A stretch of 64,000 bases of DNA from Liolophura sinensis (Eukaryota; Mollusca; Polyplacophora; Chitonida; Chitonidae): positions 64,401,249 to 64,465,248 of the forward strand of contig NC_088295.1 in the NCBI RefSeq assembly GCF_032854445.1. The letters run 5' to 3'. The translations under genes were made by a program, and so were the position numbers. Positions 1 to 13,300 of the stretch are shown here, piece by piece (position 1 is the stretch's first letter; every line of letters begins with the position of its first letter). The notes under the pieces were generated by a model that saw only the letters and a program-made list of their open reading frames with translations, was not told where the DNA came from and did not search any database.

Positions 1-1238
1 TCCTTCTTTCCAGTATTGCAGCTATGTGTGCATATATATGACACATAATTCATTCTTATACATAGTATAAACAGATTTATTATTTCAGATCACACTCAAC
101 AGCAATTGATAAACTGATTTGATCCTGGAGCTAGAGTCAGCTTGATTATCTCCCTTTGATGCTGAGTGGGTACCCACTCCCCATTTCACATTTCAAGTGA
201 AACTGTCAAATTCCAGCACAGGAATCACAATGGCATAAGAGGCTCTTGGCTTATTAAAATCAATTAATAAATCCCTTCACCTCAGGCCATTTATTTGCTG
301 AAAATATCCCAAGTATTAGCAGCACTATGTATCTGTAACAGCTGACATGAATTAATTAGCCTATTAGGAGACATAGTTTTAGTTTTACTTTAATTTCTTG
401 GTCAATCCCAGCCCCATACTGGTTTGTTGACGATCAGTTGTCTTCTTTCAATATGATGTATAAGTCTGTTCATCATCATGTGAGAAACTCCATCAGTAAC
501 TTGCCAATGTCTGAGGTTTACCTCCAGCTTTCTGGTTTCCTGCACCCATAAAAACTATCATGCGAGTGAAAAATTATTAAGTAAGGTACTTAACAGTAAT
601 AAAGTGAATACAATTTCTTTGTTTAGGTAACAGTGCTTTCCTCATGCTTAATGGTCCAGATAATACATATTTTTGTATTTTTATGAAATGATGTGGAATA
701 AGAACAGCTGTCCACAGACTTCCCCAAATATGTACATCTGTACTATAATTATCCCATATCTAACATCTGTTAATGTCAAGATATAATGATGCTTGAATAA
801 ATACACATTACCAGTAAGCAAACTGCGCATGGATTTACAATTCCCTCCAATATCCATTAAATTTTGTGGAGAGTCTAAATCAGCTGTGACCTGTACAAGA
901 TACTGAAAGTGAAAGTGGCAGCACCATGATAACGAGGAGATGGAACAAGAAATCTGTCTGACTTTCACGTCAGATAAACATGGGCTCACAAGTGAACAAT
1001 GTACATATCTTTACACTTTAAAGATATTGGTTGGTAAAAGCACAGAGTGCATATGGATATGATACCACAACAGTTTGCTTCAAGTTGATGAACTGGTGAC
1101 AGTGATGGACAGCAGATGACTATGAGACATACATATAAAAGTGCAGAGATGGTCCAGGTAATGAGGTTACCAGGGTGACACCATAATATCACATGATCAA
1201 CAAGAACTGATGATGTCACCAGTGTTTTCCTCATAACA
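1..1238 (-). other. 3' untranslated and downstream region
   Basis: No further coding exon of the gene is seen. Possible poly(A) signals AATAAA on the minus strand lie at 295-290 and 81-76, about 0.95 and 1.16 kb after the stop codon. Which, if either, is used cannot be told from sequence. Short ORFs on the minus strand here look like chance. Confidence 0.35.
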
Positions 1239-1360
1239 TCACAATTGCCTGAGGAGTAAAATCCACAGAAGTAATAGAGTCTTTGAAGGTAATAACCTCA
1301 GAGCACCTCCAGAGACTTTCGAGGGATTTGATGATGCTGGCAAGTCAGCTGGGAGTTTAT
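1239..1360 (-). CDS. Last coding exon: stalk and GPI-like hydrophobic tail, stop
   Basis: The acceptor is aattttgtattttccag|ATAAAC, entered in phase 1 from the 2309 donor. The exon encodes 39 further residues and then TGA at 1241-1239. The first part (DKLPADLPASSNPSK) is a Pro/Ser-rich stalk. It is followed by VSGGA, a small-residue run suited to a GPI attachment site, then a spacer (LRLLPSK) and a hydrophobic end TLLLLWILLLRQL with no cytoplasmic domain. This is the layout of a GPI-anchor signal; a very short transmembrane tail is the alternative. A donor-like GAG|gttatt at about 1299-1293 is off-consensus, so an alternative C-terminus is not well supported. Confidence 0.74.
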
Positions 1361-4300
1361 CTGGAAAATACAAAATTTAACAACATATACACGTAAATAA
1401 ATGAATCATGATGTTCTTTAATATTCCTGTACATAGAAAGGAAGAACAAGTGTAATATACACATGACTTGAAGTTCACTTGGAAAAATAAAAAAAAAGAG
1501 AATTTATTTAAAATGGGTTAAAAGGCACAAATGAGGCAAAAACATATGAACAACCACTGTCATGTTATTTACATGACATTGGTTATAGCTAAAAGCTTCT
1601 TGCCAAAATATAAAGAATGGAGCTCATGAGTGGTCATTTACACACACTCTGCCTCTTTTTAGGGCTGTGCATGCACACATAATATCTACATAAGAGTGAA
1701 ATTAAACATTATTTCTGCATATATTTAACATAAAAAACAACAGCTTAGCAGAGCACACTTATCAAGTGTTGCACGAATGGCAGATCTATGCACCAGTATA
1801 ACAGCTAGATGTCTATATGTCTGATGTGCATTTCAATGATACAATATCCCAGCAATACAAGTCATGTATCAATTTGCTTATTAAGAGATCACATTTAGCT
1901 TTGTCTGTGAGTTATTTTTGTCACTATTCTTCATGTCACATTGACATTTGTTGTTGGGTTACACGAGCTTCTGTCTGGTTTTCATTTGGTGGCCTGTCAA
2001 TAATTGTTTGTCTAATCCTTGTATTTGGGACACTACTTTACTTGGATGTGTTGATGACAAAACAAAGAAGTGCAGTGGACTGTTTGTTTTCCACGATAAT
2101 ACTATTTGAGCAGTTTCCACAGCTTGGACAGTTCTATGGGTTTCCATTTTGGACGCCTATAACAATTATTTTACGATTTCCATGGTGGGATGCTGCCTAC
2201 TTCAACAAGCATAATGTCTAATGAGCAAACTTCACATAGCATGAATAGGTTAAACAGTTTAACTCTTTCTGAAACTACTTGGAATAAATGATAACACCTG
2301 GTATTTACCTTTTGTTGTAATAAACCGATACGTAGCTTTAAACCCTGTTCCATCAAAAACTTCATTTGACTGGAAAGTGACTCTGAAAAATTCCCCGTCA
2401 GAGCTTATCTGCTTTTTGGATAATCTATCTACAGAACTGCCACAGTATCTCCGCATTTTTCTGTCAGGTGTCAAGGTGTTAAAATTTGAAAACTCTAAAA
2501 AGTCACTGTCTGTGTCTGCTTGACATCTGGAAAGAAAAACAAATATATAAATTTTAAACAATTGTTAAAAAATTATGAAAATAATCCCTTAATGACATTG
2601 CTAATAACAAAATATTGAAGCATTTTGGAAGTATTATGCAGCGTTGGTCTTGCAATGCCAAATCCCAATCAGCTTATGCCCTGAGAATAAAGGCTATGTG
2701 AAAACTACAACACTGTCAGCTCATATGTAGTTTTACATATAATTCAAGTATGTATGGCTTAGAGCACCTGGTCAAAACATGGCAAAAAAAAAAAAAAAAC
2801 AGCTGTAAATTGGCCAAGAATGGACAAAATAACACAAAGCTCAAACTTAATATTCAATTTATGGTGAAACCACATATACCAAATTTCAATTCAAGACAAT
2901 CCACTGTTTAGAAAAAACATCCAGAAAACTGATGAAGTCCGAAATAAAACAAAAATGGCCATTGAAATGGACGAAGCAGATTAAACAAAGTAATGTGCAA
3001 CTTGTCATGGTGAAACTATGCAAGTACAAAGTTTCAATTCAAATGCCACGACAAACCGCTATGGAAAAAAAAAAAAAAAACCACAGAGAACTGTTTCATG
3101 ACAGATGAATTGACACAAGGATTGATGGACAGCGTGTAAACCACTAGCCCCACCCTGAGTTACATGAACTACAGTACTGCCCTTTGCTAACGATATAATC
3201 TACATGTATCATCTGCCCATTCTACGCGCATCTTGATCGGATGTTGGGTCATGATGGGTGTCCCTGCATGGATGTTGGCACCATGTTGATCATATCTTAC
3301 GCATATCTTGATCAGCTGGTATGTGTAGTTTCGTTTATTACGTTCACGGCACTTTAGCCTTGGCATACAGGCTAGCTATAAACATGACACGATGTATCTT
3401 CAATTTGCTTACCAGGTAAGGCAAATGTGGTGAGTATTATGGTCTATCATTCACCTAACTCTCACTCATTCAAGCCAGTAAATAGGTGACCTAGATCCAT
3501 GCCTGACTTCCGAGTTTTGCTTTCCTGTTTGTCATTGAACTTTATTAGTGTCAGTGGAAATGTAAAATCGTAACCTCATTCCCGCACAACCGGAAATGAT
3601 GCAAGCTCTTACCAAAAGCTGTACTAATATTATAAATTAGCCAAGGTTTGGTATAACTGTACACTACATTTAGCTCTTAAATTTCCGTCCTCAGAAAATT
3701 TTGCACTGAAGAAAAATCGTGTATTGTACATATATTGCATTTAGGGCCTACGGAATAATTGAGGAAACAGTCACACCTCAATCTGCCTATTATAGCCTTG
3801 GCCCGCTCTCCTCATTAAGCCCAGAGGAAGCATAATCACATATAATATCTCACTGACTGAGGCTAACAGACTCAAGCAGCAATCCCTTTGTCATTACTCT
3901 ATGTCATAACATAACTCCCAATACCCTCCTATATAAATAAAGGCTATTTAACATGCAATACCAAGGAAGTACAATAGTCTAATTTTAGTTCACCTTGGTG
4001 GAATACCATCCACATCAAATTCTTGAAATGTTATGATCACTTCTTCGTCCTTCTTTCCATAGAAGCGATAATGACATGTTGTGTTGCGAGGGTAAAATCC
4101 AGGGTAGTTAGGGGATGTAAAAACACCTTCAGAGTTAACAGCACTGTAGTAATTAAACCCACATTCTGCAAATAAAACAGAAACTTATGAGTTTGTGGTG
4201 AAGTCCATGCAATCACAGTTTGAAAGTTTATGGTTGCATATGTGCATCCGGGCAGAATACGTCTTTCTGCATGGTTAAACATTACCAGCTCAAGAAAAGT

Positions 4301-7300
4301 TGATTCCCAGGTGAAGAGTGTCAGAGTATGCACTGACTGGGAAATACTACCATTATAGCTAAGGAAAAAAAAAATAAATCCTTGATCTGTTTTTTTTTTT
4401 TTGCACCTAGATAAAGTACATGTATGTCCAGTCTGATTTTAGTCTTGTCTGAGACACACAAATAAATTCCAACATAACCTCAGACGAAGAAATTGTGGTC
4501 ATGTTGATGGAGGTTTGGGCAGCTTGTGCAAGTTACACTTCAGGATATGCTACAGTAAATGTATGGCAGTTTACTACATAAACAGTGAATATGACTCTGC
4601 CTGTGTAATCTTCAGTCGTAGGATTTAAACCAAATCAGGGGAGGCAACTGTGTTCAGTACATACACTGAAACATTGGAGCATTTGGGGGGGATGAAGCAT
4701 GTTGTCCTTTCAATATGTTGTAGCACTGAAACCAGTCAAAAACTCTGAATTAAGTACTTGTTATATGTAATATTTAAAAGAAATCAATGTGGATTCCCTA
4801 CATTCTGATCATTATATCTTGGGAACTGGAATAATGCTTAAAATTTTCAATTTAATTGGTAGCTCTTAAATGTAAAGCCCCTGTTCATAGTCTCCCATTT
4901 TTCTCTATCAGAGCATTACAATACAGAAATTATCCTTCTCATCCAAGTTCCACAGATGCTGCGATGTACATCCATGCCATTACTATATGTTACAAGAAGA
5001 ATTCGCTTAATTCCTAGCACACCAGCAGATATGCTAAAAGCTCTGCCAGCTACAGTCAACCGGATTTTCTCAATTCTCCTGACAATACATCATGTTTTCA
5101 TTTCCTTTACACGACTGCCTGGGGGCGGACTAGTATTGCTATATTGTAGTCATGATTGGAGGAACAGCATGGGGCCTCAGTCTGTTGTCATATTAGCCCG
5201 AATGCTTCACAGTCTGAAGTCATGACTGCAGGGGCAGTAAGTGGCTTCACAATCTGCAGTCATGATTGCAGGAACAGCAAGAAGACCCAGTCTTTAGTCA
5301 TGTTTGCAGGAACAGCAAGTGGCGCCACAGTCTGTTATCATGATTGCAGGCATAACAAGTGACTTCAACGTCTGCTATCATGATTACAGGCAGAGCAAGT
5401 GGCTCCACAGTGTGCTGTCATGATTGCAGCCACAGCAAGTTGCTCTACAGTCTGTTGTCATGATTGCAGGCACAGCAAGTGGCTCCACCCCCTGTTGTCA
5501 TGATTGCAGCCACAGCAAGTGGCTCCACCCCCTGTTGTCATGATTGCAGCCACAGCAAGTGGCTCCACAGTCTGTTGTCATGATTGTAGGAACAGCAAGT
5601 GGCTCCACAGTCTGTTGTCATGACTGCAAGCACAGCAAGTGGCTCGATGGTCTGTTGTCATGATTGTAGGCACAGCAAGTGGCTCTACAGTCTGTTGTCA
5701 TGATTGCAGGCAAAGCAAGTGGCTCCACCCCCTGTTGCCATGATTGCAGCCACAGCAAGTGGCTCCACAGTCTGTTGTCATGATTGTAGGAACAGCAAGT
5801 GGCTCCACAGTCTGTTCTCATGACTGCAAGCACAGCAAGTGGCTCCATAGTCAGTGGTTGTGATTGCAGGAACAGCATGAGACTTCTGTCTGTATACTTG
5901 CCTTTATACATTCAGGCAGTAAAACTTGCATCATGAAAAAAAATTTAATCAGTTTTGTTGATATTATCATCTCTACTGCAGATCACGCAGTTCAATCAGA
6001 TGTAATCCCAAATCTAGTTCATACAACACCAAACCCGATTAAATCATCCAGTCCCACGTGATCCAAAGTATGTTCATAGTTGATTTCAACATGTCCAGTT
6101 TAACATAAATAAGTATGATGCAAATGAGATTGAAGATTTCATAAGGGAGTTTACAAGAGAGAGAAAATATTTTTAGGAAAGATGCTTCCATGTCTTGAAA
6201 ACATGTCAAAGCTATTCAGTTTGATATATGGTAAAGTACTATCTATAATCAGAAATTAACAGTGGTCACCTAGCAGCTTTGCTTGAAGTCTGAAAGTAAT
6301 ACGCATTTTTGCCTACAGATCAGATAACATACACTACTAAAGTCCATGGAGGTTGGAACTAGAATACAAATGACACAAAAGCTCATTTGCTTCTTTCCCA
6401 CGCAAGCCATGTTGAATCAGGACCAATGCTTGTACAATGGTGGACACACAGCAGTCCAGATGCTCTGGAGATGCATAATAAAGTGTGAGCTGCAGCCAGG
6501 GGGCATTCATTCCCTACCAATCTCCTCAAGATGACGGCTTATAAATATCAGAGTAACACAATATCAAACGGGTCTGATATCAGGAATTAATAATAACACA
6601 GAAACCACGGAAGTTCAAAAGGCACACAAACAAATAGTACCTCAGCAGTTTCCTCTCTATCCTTTACATAGCCATGGGAACGTTATCCAGAGAATCATTT
6701 ACAGCAGTTTTCAGTGGGTTTAAACTAAGTAGTGTGTGAGGGAAAAATGAAGTGTGAATGACTGAACAGAGATATTACCCAACAGCTGATGACATTCAGT
6801 TATTAGGATCCAGCACAACTTACATATTTAGAAAAAAAAATCACCATGAAAGTGTCATTAGGTATACAATATTTATGTAACTTACTGTGAACGACCTAAA
6901 GTTTTGGCCATGGCTAATGCACTCATTTTCCCAGATTCCAAGCATTGTGTGTATCTTAGAATTGTGTTTTGAGGTTAGCTGCATAGGCAGGATGATATCC
7001 CACTGAAAATGTCCGTTTTGAAACCAACAGCAGTATTTTCTGATTTGTCTCTAAAATGAGTTTTTGGAGGTAAAGTTTTAAGGCAAATATGGTATAATCA
7101 AAATTGATACACTCAAAATATTTTATTCTGAACGGAAAAATGCAATCCTCGAATAAATCTTAAGAGGAAATTCAATTCACTGGGTTATTTTCACACAGTA
7201 TTACAGAACTAATTAGCGTCCACAACAAAGTAGAAGGCTGTTCAGCTGAAGACAATGACAAGGTCAACTCATAGGCAGGAATGATTTATTAATTATTTGA

Positions 7301-10300
7301 TTGATATTTTATATAGTACTCAAGAATACAACAATGGCCAGCATTATGGTGGGATGAATCCAGGTCAGATTGATACAGTGGACTAAAAGCAATGGAATTT
7401 TGTGTCACAACCCAGAAAAAATGGCTACCATAGCTAGCTACTTACCATATCTCTTGTCCTGCCTGCCAGTTGTTATCCCAAAATCTGCAAATCCAGGGCA
7501 AAAAATTCAGTAAAATTACACTGATACGATTTCTAAAAGTTTTTTATTGGGAAAAGGCTTCAATTAAGTCAAGAGATGTGGTTGTAAATTATTCACTGTG
7601 TGACAAATTGTGCAGAGTGTCAAGAAATGGCCACAGTTTTATTTAATAAATTCACATAAAACAGGGCCATCAAGTGCATTACACATTGCAGCATACCTAA
7701 TGGCTTATAAAACACTAGCACAGGTTATAAATATTGCAAAATGACAGGAATGCACTTAATAATACAATTCTCAATATTTGAAAAAAAAAAGAAATACACA
7801 TGTCCAACAGCACACAGTTTGATGAATAAATTTTCCACTTGAACTTGTGATCAAATTACAAAGTTTGAAGGAAGTTTTTCCTGGTTTACAGTTTCAGTGT
7901 CCACATAATTATGTTGGCAGCAAGAATATGGATAAAGCCACACTTTCAAAGTCATTAAAAATTGATGTAACCTTTCGACACTCACTTGTTAAGAATTGAA
8001 ATGAGGCCTTAAATCCTGTGACACTTGGTGATGACTGAACGCTTGTGAAGACTACTGTCAACTTGGGTTGGTGTGACATAACCATTTTGGGGATTCTCTT
8101 CCCGCAGTGCTTTCCAAGATCGCTTAACTCGCCGTGCGTCATGACGTAAACGCTCACCGAGTCTGATCCCTCGCAGCTGCAAGTGAAACAAAAACAAAAC
8201 AGTCGTCCACGATTCCACAGGATAATAACTGACGGATGTTTTTTTTTTCTATAATCAATCAATGGTGTTTGGAGGCAGCTGAGTCTATACAAGATACAAA
8301 GATGGGGTTTCCGAGACAGATTAGAAAACTCTTACATTAGCCTGGAATTCTATAGTTTGAATGTGAGGCATGACATTGCATAGGGCTCTTGCTTGATGCC
8401 ATATAGACTTTTTGCCCGCTGACTGGCGGCTGTACAACTGCTTTGCTAACCCTTAAAGGATCCCCAAATAATCTGGCTGCATTCAGGCAGTCTGGAAGAC
8501 GGCACGTTTTACATTAGGTTGGCCGGAGATATGCCGCCTGATGCTTCCACCAAAAATAGGCAACACACAATATGCTGATTCAGATTGACATGCCAAAACA
8601 CTTCATCAGCTGCTATGAAACATAATTCTTAAATCGATGAAGACTGTAAATATACCATGATATTCTAATATTTAATTTTCATGAAAAAACCTGACTTTAC
8701 TTCCATTTGGGCATGCTTCATCATCTTGATCAACAATTATATCTATAATGAAAGCTTTTCTTCTTTCTCCTGATGACAGGCTCATTTCTGTGACTGCGGC
8801 CTATATAATACTAAAGCTTGATGTCAAGATCTAAATGTGTCACGCATACATGCATGACATTGTACTTTTCTGTGAGGTAATAAACGAGTGAAGAATTTGA
8901 AGGTGAACTTATGTTCTGGAATATGGGTGTTGATGTCTTTATCTACATCCAAATGTGCCACACATACATTCATGACAAAGCACTTTTTGTGCGTTAATAA
9001 ACGAGTGAAGAAATTCAACTTATGTTCTGAAATATGGGTGTTGATGTCTTTATCTACATCCAAATGTGTCACACATACATTCATGACAATGCACTTTTTT
9101 GCGCGTTAATAAACGAGTGAAGAAATTCAACTTATGTTCTGGAATATGGGTGTTGTTGTCTTTATCTACATCCAAATGTGTCACACATACATTCATGACA
9201 ATGCACTTTTTGTGCGTTAATAAACGAGTGAAGAAATTCAACTTATGTTCTGAAATATGGGTGTTGATGTCTTTATCTACATCCAAATGTGTCACACATA
9301 CATTCATGACAATGCACTTTTTGTGCGTTACTAAACGAGTGAAGAAATTCAACTTATGTTCTGGAATATGGGTGTTGATGTCTTTATCTACATCCAAATG
9401 TGTCACACATACATTCATGACAATGCACTTTTTTGTGCGTTAATAAACGAGTGAAGAAATTCAACTTATGTTCTGGAATATGGGTGTTGATGTCTTTATC
9501 TACATCCAAATGTGTCACACATACATTCATGACAATGCACTTTTTGTGCGTTAATAAACGAGTGAAGAAATTCAACTTATGTTCTGAAATATGGGTGTTG
9601 ATGTCTTTATCTACATCCAAATGTGTCACACATACATTCATGACAAAGCACTTTTTGTGCGTTACTAAATGAGTGAAGAAATTCAACTTATGTTCTGAAA
9701 TATGGGTGTTGATGTCTTTATCTACATCCAAATGTGTCACACATACATGCATGACAATGCACTTTTTGTGCGTTACTAAACGAGTGAAGAAATTCAACTT
9801 ATGTTCTGAAATATGGGTGTTGATGTCTTTATCTACATCCAAATGTGTCACACATACATTCATGACAAAGCACTTTTTGTGCGTTACTAAACGAGTGAAG
9901 AAATTCAACTTATGTTCTGAAATATGGGTGTTGATGTCTTTATCTACATCCAAATGTGTCACACATACATGCATGACAATGCACTTTTTTTGCGTTAATA
10001 AACGAGTGACGAAATTCAACTTATGTTCTGGAATATGGGTGTTGTTGTCTTTATCTACATCCAAATGTGTCACACATACATTCATGACAATGCACTTTTT
10101 TGTGCGTTAATAAACGAGAGAAGAAATTCAACTTATGTTCTGGAATATGGGTGTTGATGTCTTTATCTACATCCAAATGTGTCACACATACATTCATGAC
10201 AATGCACTTTTTGTGCGTTAATAAACGAGTGAAGAAATTCAACTTATGTTCTGGAATATGGGTGTTTTAACATGTGTCACATGTCTGATTCCTGCCTGTG

Positions 10301-13300
10301 CGACTGAGGTTTTATGTAAAGACATTTCTTCATGTGCCAGGCAAGGTTCAGCGGCTTCCCCACAGGCTTTGTACTACCATAATACACTAGAATACTCATG
10401 ACTACCGTTGTTAAAGCCATATACATAGAGTGAGATAGACATTCAGCCAGATCACTAGACCTGATGACAGCGCATGTTCACAAGGCTGATATGCTGCTTG
10501 TATAAGAAAAATTATACTTAACTATATATTTAAATCATATTATTATATTAATGTGATTTTTCTCTCTCAGAGCATTACAAGGCTTATTATATTTAAATTA
10601 TACTTAATCTATAAACTTTGGTAAGAATTTTTAAAAAAAAAATCAAGGAAATGGTCTTCAAGTATTACTAAAGCCATGACAATAATTGTGAGAAAGTGTA
10701 CACCAAAGAGTCTCACCTTAAGTTTGGCCTAATATACAACTGCATCTTTAGAAGCACAGACACCTTAAATGGCACTTTTGATGCCATCCATTAAGTTTTC
10801 CTCATAAGAAATTGCTCAAACTTCACTAAAAAAACTCTTAAGTGGCTCTACATCTATGAGGTGGACAAATCAATCAGAATCAAGTAAAATGTGTCACATT
10901 AAAAACTAAACTTTAGCTGAAATACAATAATCATTTTTTGACATATCTTGTTGACAAGATTATGTTATACCCAAACAGATAACAAGCTGAAACACCCACC
11001 CAAAGGCAGGTACATTTCTAAATGCACCCATTTATATTGGCAAATTGGGCAAAATAAACCTGGCCTGCTTTACTTACTCATGAGGGTCTAGGGGATTGCC
11101 TCCTGGATAAAACAGATCCATGTGGGTGAACTTTATCTGAACTCTCTCAAGGTTGCTCCCAACAAAGGTGAAGCGACATTGAATTCCCTTCGGATAAGAA
11201 TTGGGAAAGTCTGGGCTGCTGAAAGTTCCGTTTTTCGTCACATTGCTTTTGAAAACTTGGTCACAGTTAAATGCTGCAAAGACAAGAAAGAGAGTATAAA
11301 TGAATGTGTATTTTATTTACAGATCTTATCACATTAAGGTCAACATCTATATACTACTTGTCAATCATTGTGGGCCCCCAAGTGACAATCTCAGCATCAG
11401 CTGCTGAAAGTCAGTTTTCATCAATACCAGCTCCCATAAAGAGCAGTTGCCATAAAACCATAAACATCAGCTGCGATGGAGATCATTTTCCATAAACACG
11501 TTTCTTCGCAAAGATCAGTTTCCATAAACACTTGTAATTGCCACAAAGATCCGTTTCCATAAACACTTATAATTGCCACAAAGATAAGTGTTCATAAAGA
11601 CCTATTGCCACAAAGGTCAACTGCCATAAAAATCAGTTTCCATAAACACCAGTTCCAATAAAGATCAGTTTCCATTAACACCAAAATGTCTGACGATGTC
11701 ATTTGATCATGTAAAAACAAAAAACAGTTATTACTCTATAGGCAATTAAATTTCAAATTATAAAAGTGAGTATATACATACATACATACATAAATAATCT
11801 TTTGGATTTACTAATAAGAATGATGCATTTATAGGCTGTGATTGCCATTTTTCGAGTGATGATAAGAAATACATGTACCATGAAAGATCTCTTTCATTGG
11901 GGTAATATCTAGTACAACTACCTTTAACACCAAAAGCATACAGATAGGCACAGACCTTATATAATTACACAAAAGAATCTTGTTTCTGGACATGCAGAAC
12001 ACATTCAATAATCCTGATGATGGGCCCCGATAATTTCAATCGTAATCAATATTCTTATAATATCTAAAGATTACGAACACTGGTACTGTGTTACTATTTA
12101 AAGCCTGATAAATAAAAAAATCTTGAGATGACACGAACATAACAACGCCAACATGTATGTGTGATGAAATATATCGATCTTAGTACACAAGGCTTATCAG
12201 TTGTACTTCGCATGTTCTAGGCACATGAACTGTGAACAACAGATTCAGATGGACAAAACAACCCTGTATTATGCTATCATTATCAATACCAGATTCCCAT
12301 CAGCTAACTGATACATATGCTGGTCAAAGACACTTGGCACCAATCCATAAAGAGTTGCGGTCAGTTGGTTGATTGTCATATTTGACAATGTTGGCACCTA
12401 ACGAAAAGTATGAAGTTATCCACTTGCATGAGGATGCATATAATTCCTTCCCACACCAAAGCAAGTCAGTCAGGTTTACACATAAAGCCTATATACTACA
12501 TTTATACTTAAAAAGTTTTTTTCTTCTCAGGTGTCAGCAACAGGGAAAATATCTGTGGTGTAAGAAAGAGGGGTGGGGGGGGGGGACTTTGTTATATTTT
12601 CTTTAAATTTCAGTCACCTTCAGACAAACATCATATTTTCATTAAATAGTTGACTTGCTTTGTCACTTGGTCCTAGAATGAATAATGTCCAATTATGAAT
12701 TGTGCTAGGTATTTCACAGGAAGCGATCCATCACAAAACACAAAGCCATGATAACCGCCACAACATGTTAATCCTGCTCGACATTCTATAAGTAAGGCAA
12801 TCTGACTCCAGCCATTTTTACATATCAATCTTTCTGAAAGGTTTCTATCTAAAAGGATGACTTTTTTCCCCCTCACAAAATCCATATCTACGTTTACTTC
12901 GTGAAAATCAATCATCTCTGCACTAACATTTACATACTGGATTACGTCATGACAGGGCTTTGTATATATGCTGTCAACACGCTGAAGGATTTACCATGTT
13001 CTTGGAAAACAAGTATTTCAGACAAACAAATGTACGAAAATAGACCCAATACCAGGAGCAAGGGCTGTCGCAAACAAAAAGACTAATCTACAGGTTTTGC
13101 TGGCATTGATCTCCAGACATCCGACAAATCTGCTGATTAAGTAAGGCTCTCTGGGGGTAGGGGTACCGCTGAGCAGTACACGGACAAAAGGGTTAATCCT
13201 CAGAAATCTTAAAACGCCTGATAAGCCGTGTTTCTATTCAAGAGGTGCTAAGTAATTTTTCGTATTCTACAGAAGTGGCGGATACAATCAAGAGACATCA

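Larger units (their letters stand above)
4166..7445 (-). other. Intron between linker exon and CUB4
   Basis: A 3.3-kb intron. It contains the 40-bp minisatellite at 5146-5880 and a SINE 3' fragment at 7284-7362. Nothing else is recognised in the remaining stretches (4166-5145, 5881-7283). Confidence 0.6.
8177..11077 (-). other. Intron splitting CUB3
   Basis: A 2.9-kb intron. Nearly half is the 111-bp tandem array (8820-10267). Part of 10735-10900 matches a segment near 48.7-48.85 kb. The remaining sequence shows nothing. Confidence 0.6.

Noticed and set aside
1817-2221. 134-codon plus-strand ORF with a hydrophobic segment
   Set aside because: It lies antisense within a short intron, has no recognised domain, no signal peptide at its start and no splice support.
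5146-5880. CRISPR-like array
   Set aside because: Units are contiguous with no unique spacers and the DNA is plainly animal. It is a minisatellite.
8824-10242. Long ORFs on both strands with repeated NVCVTHLDVDKD or HFLCVNKRVKKFN peptides
   Set aside because: They are the product of a 111-bp tandem repeat whose period is a multiple of three. Both strands are open equally, there is no codon bias and no known domain.
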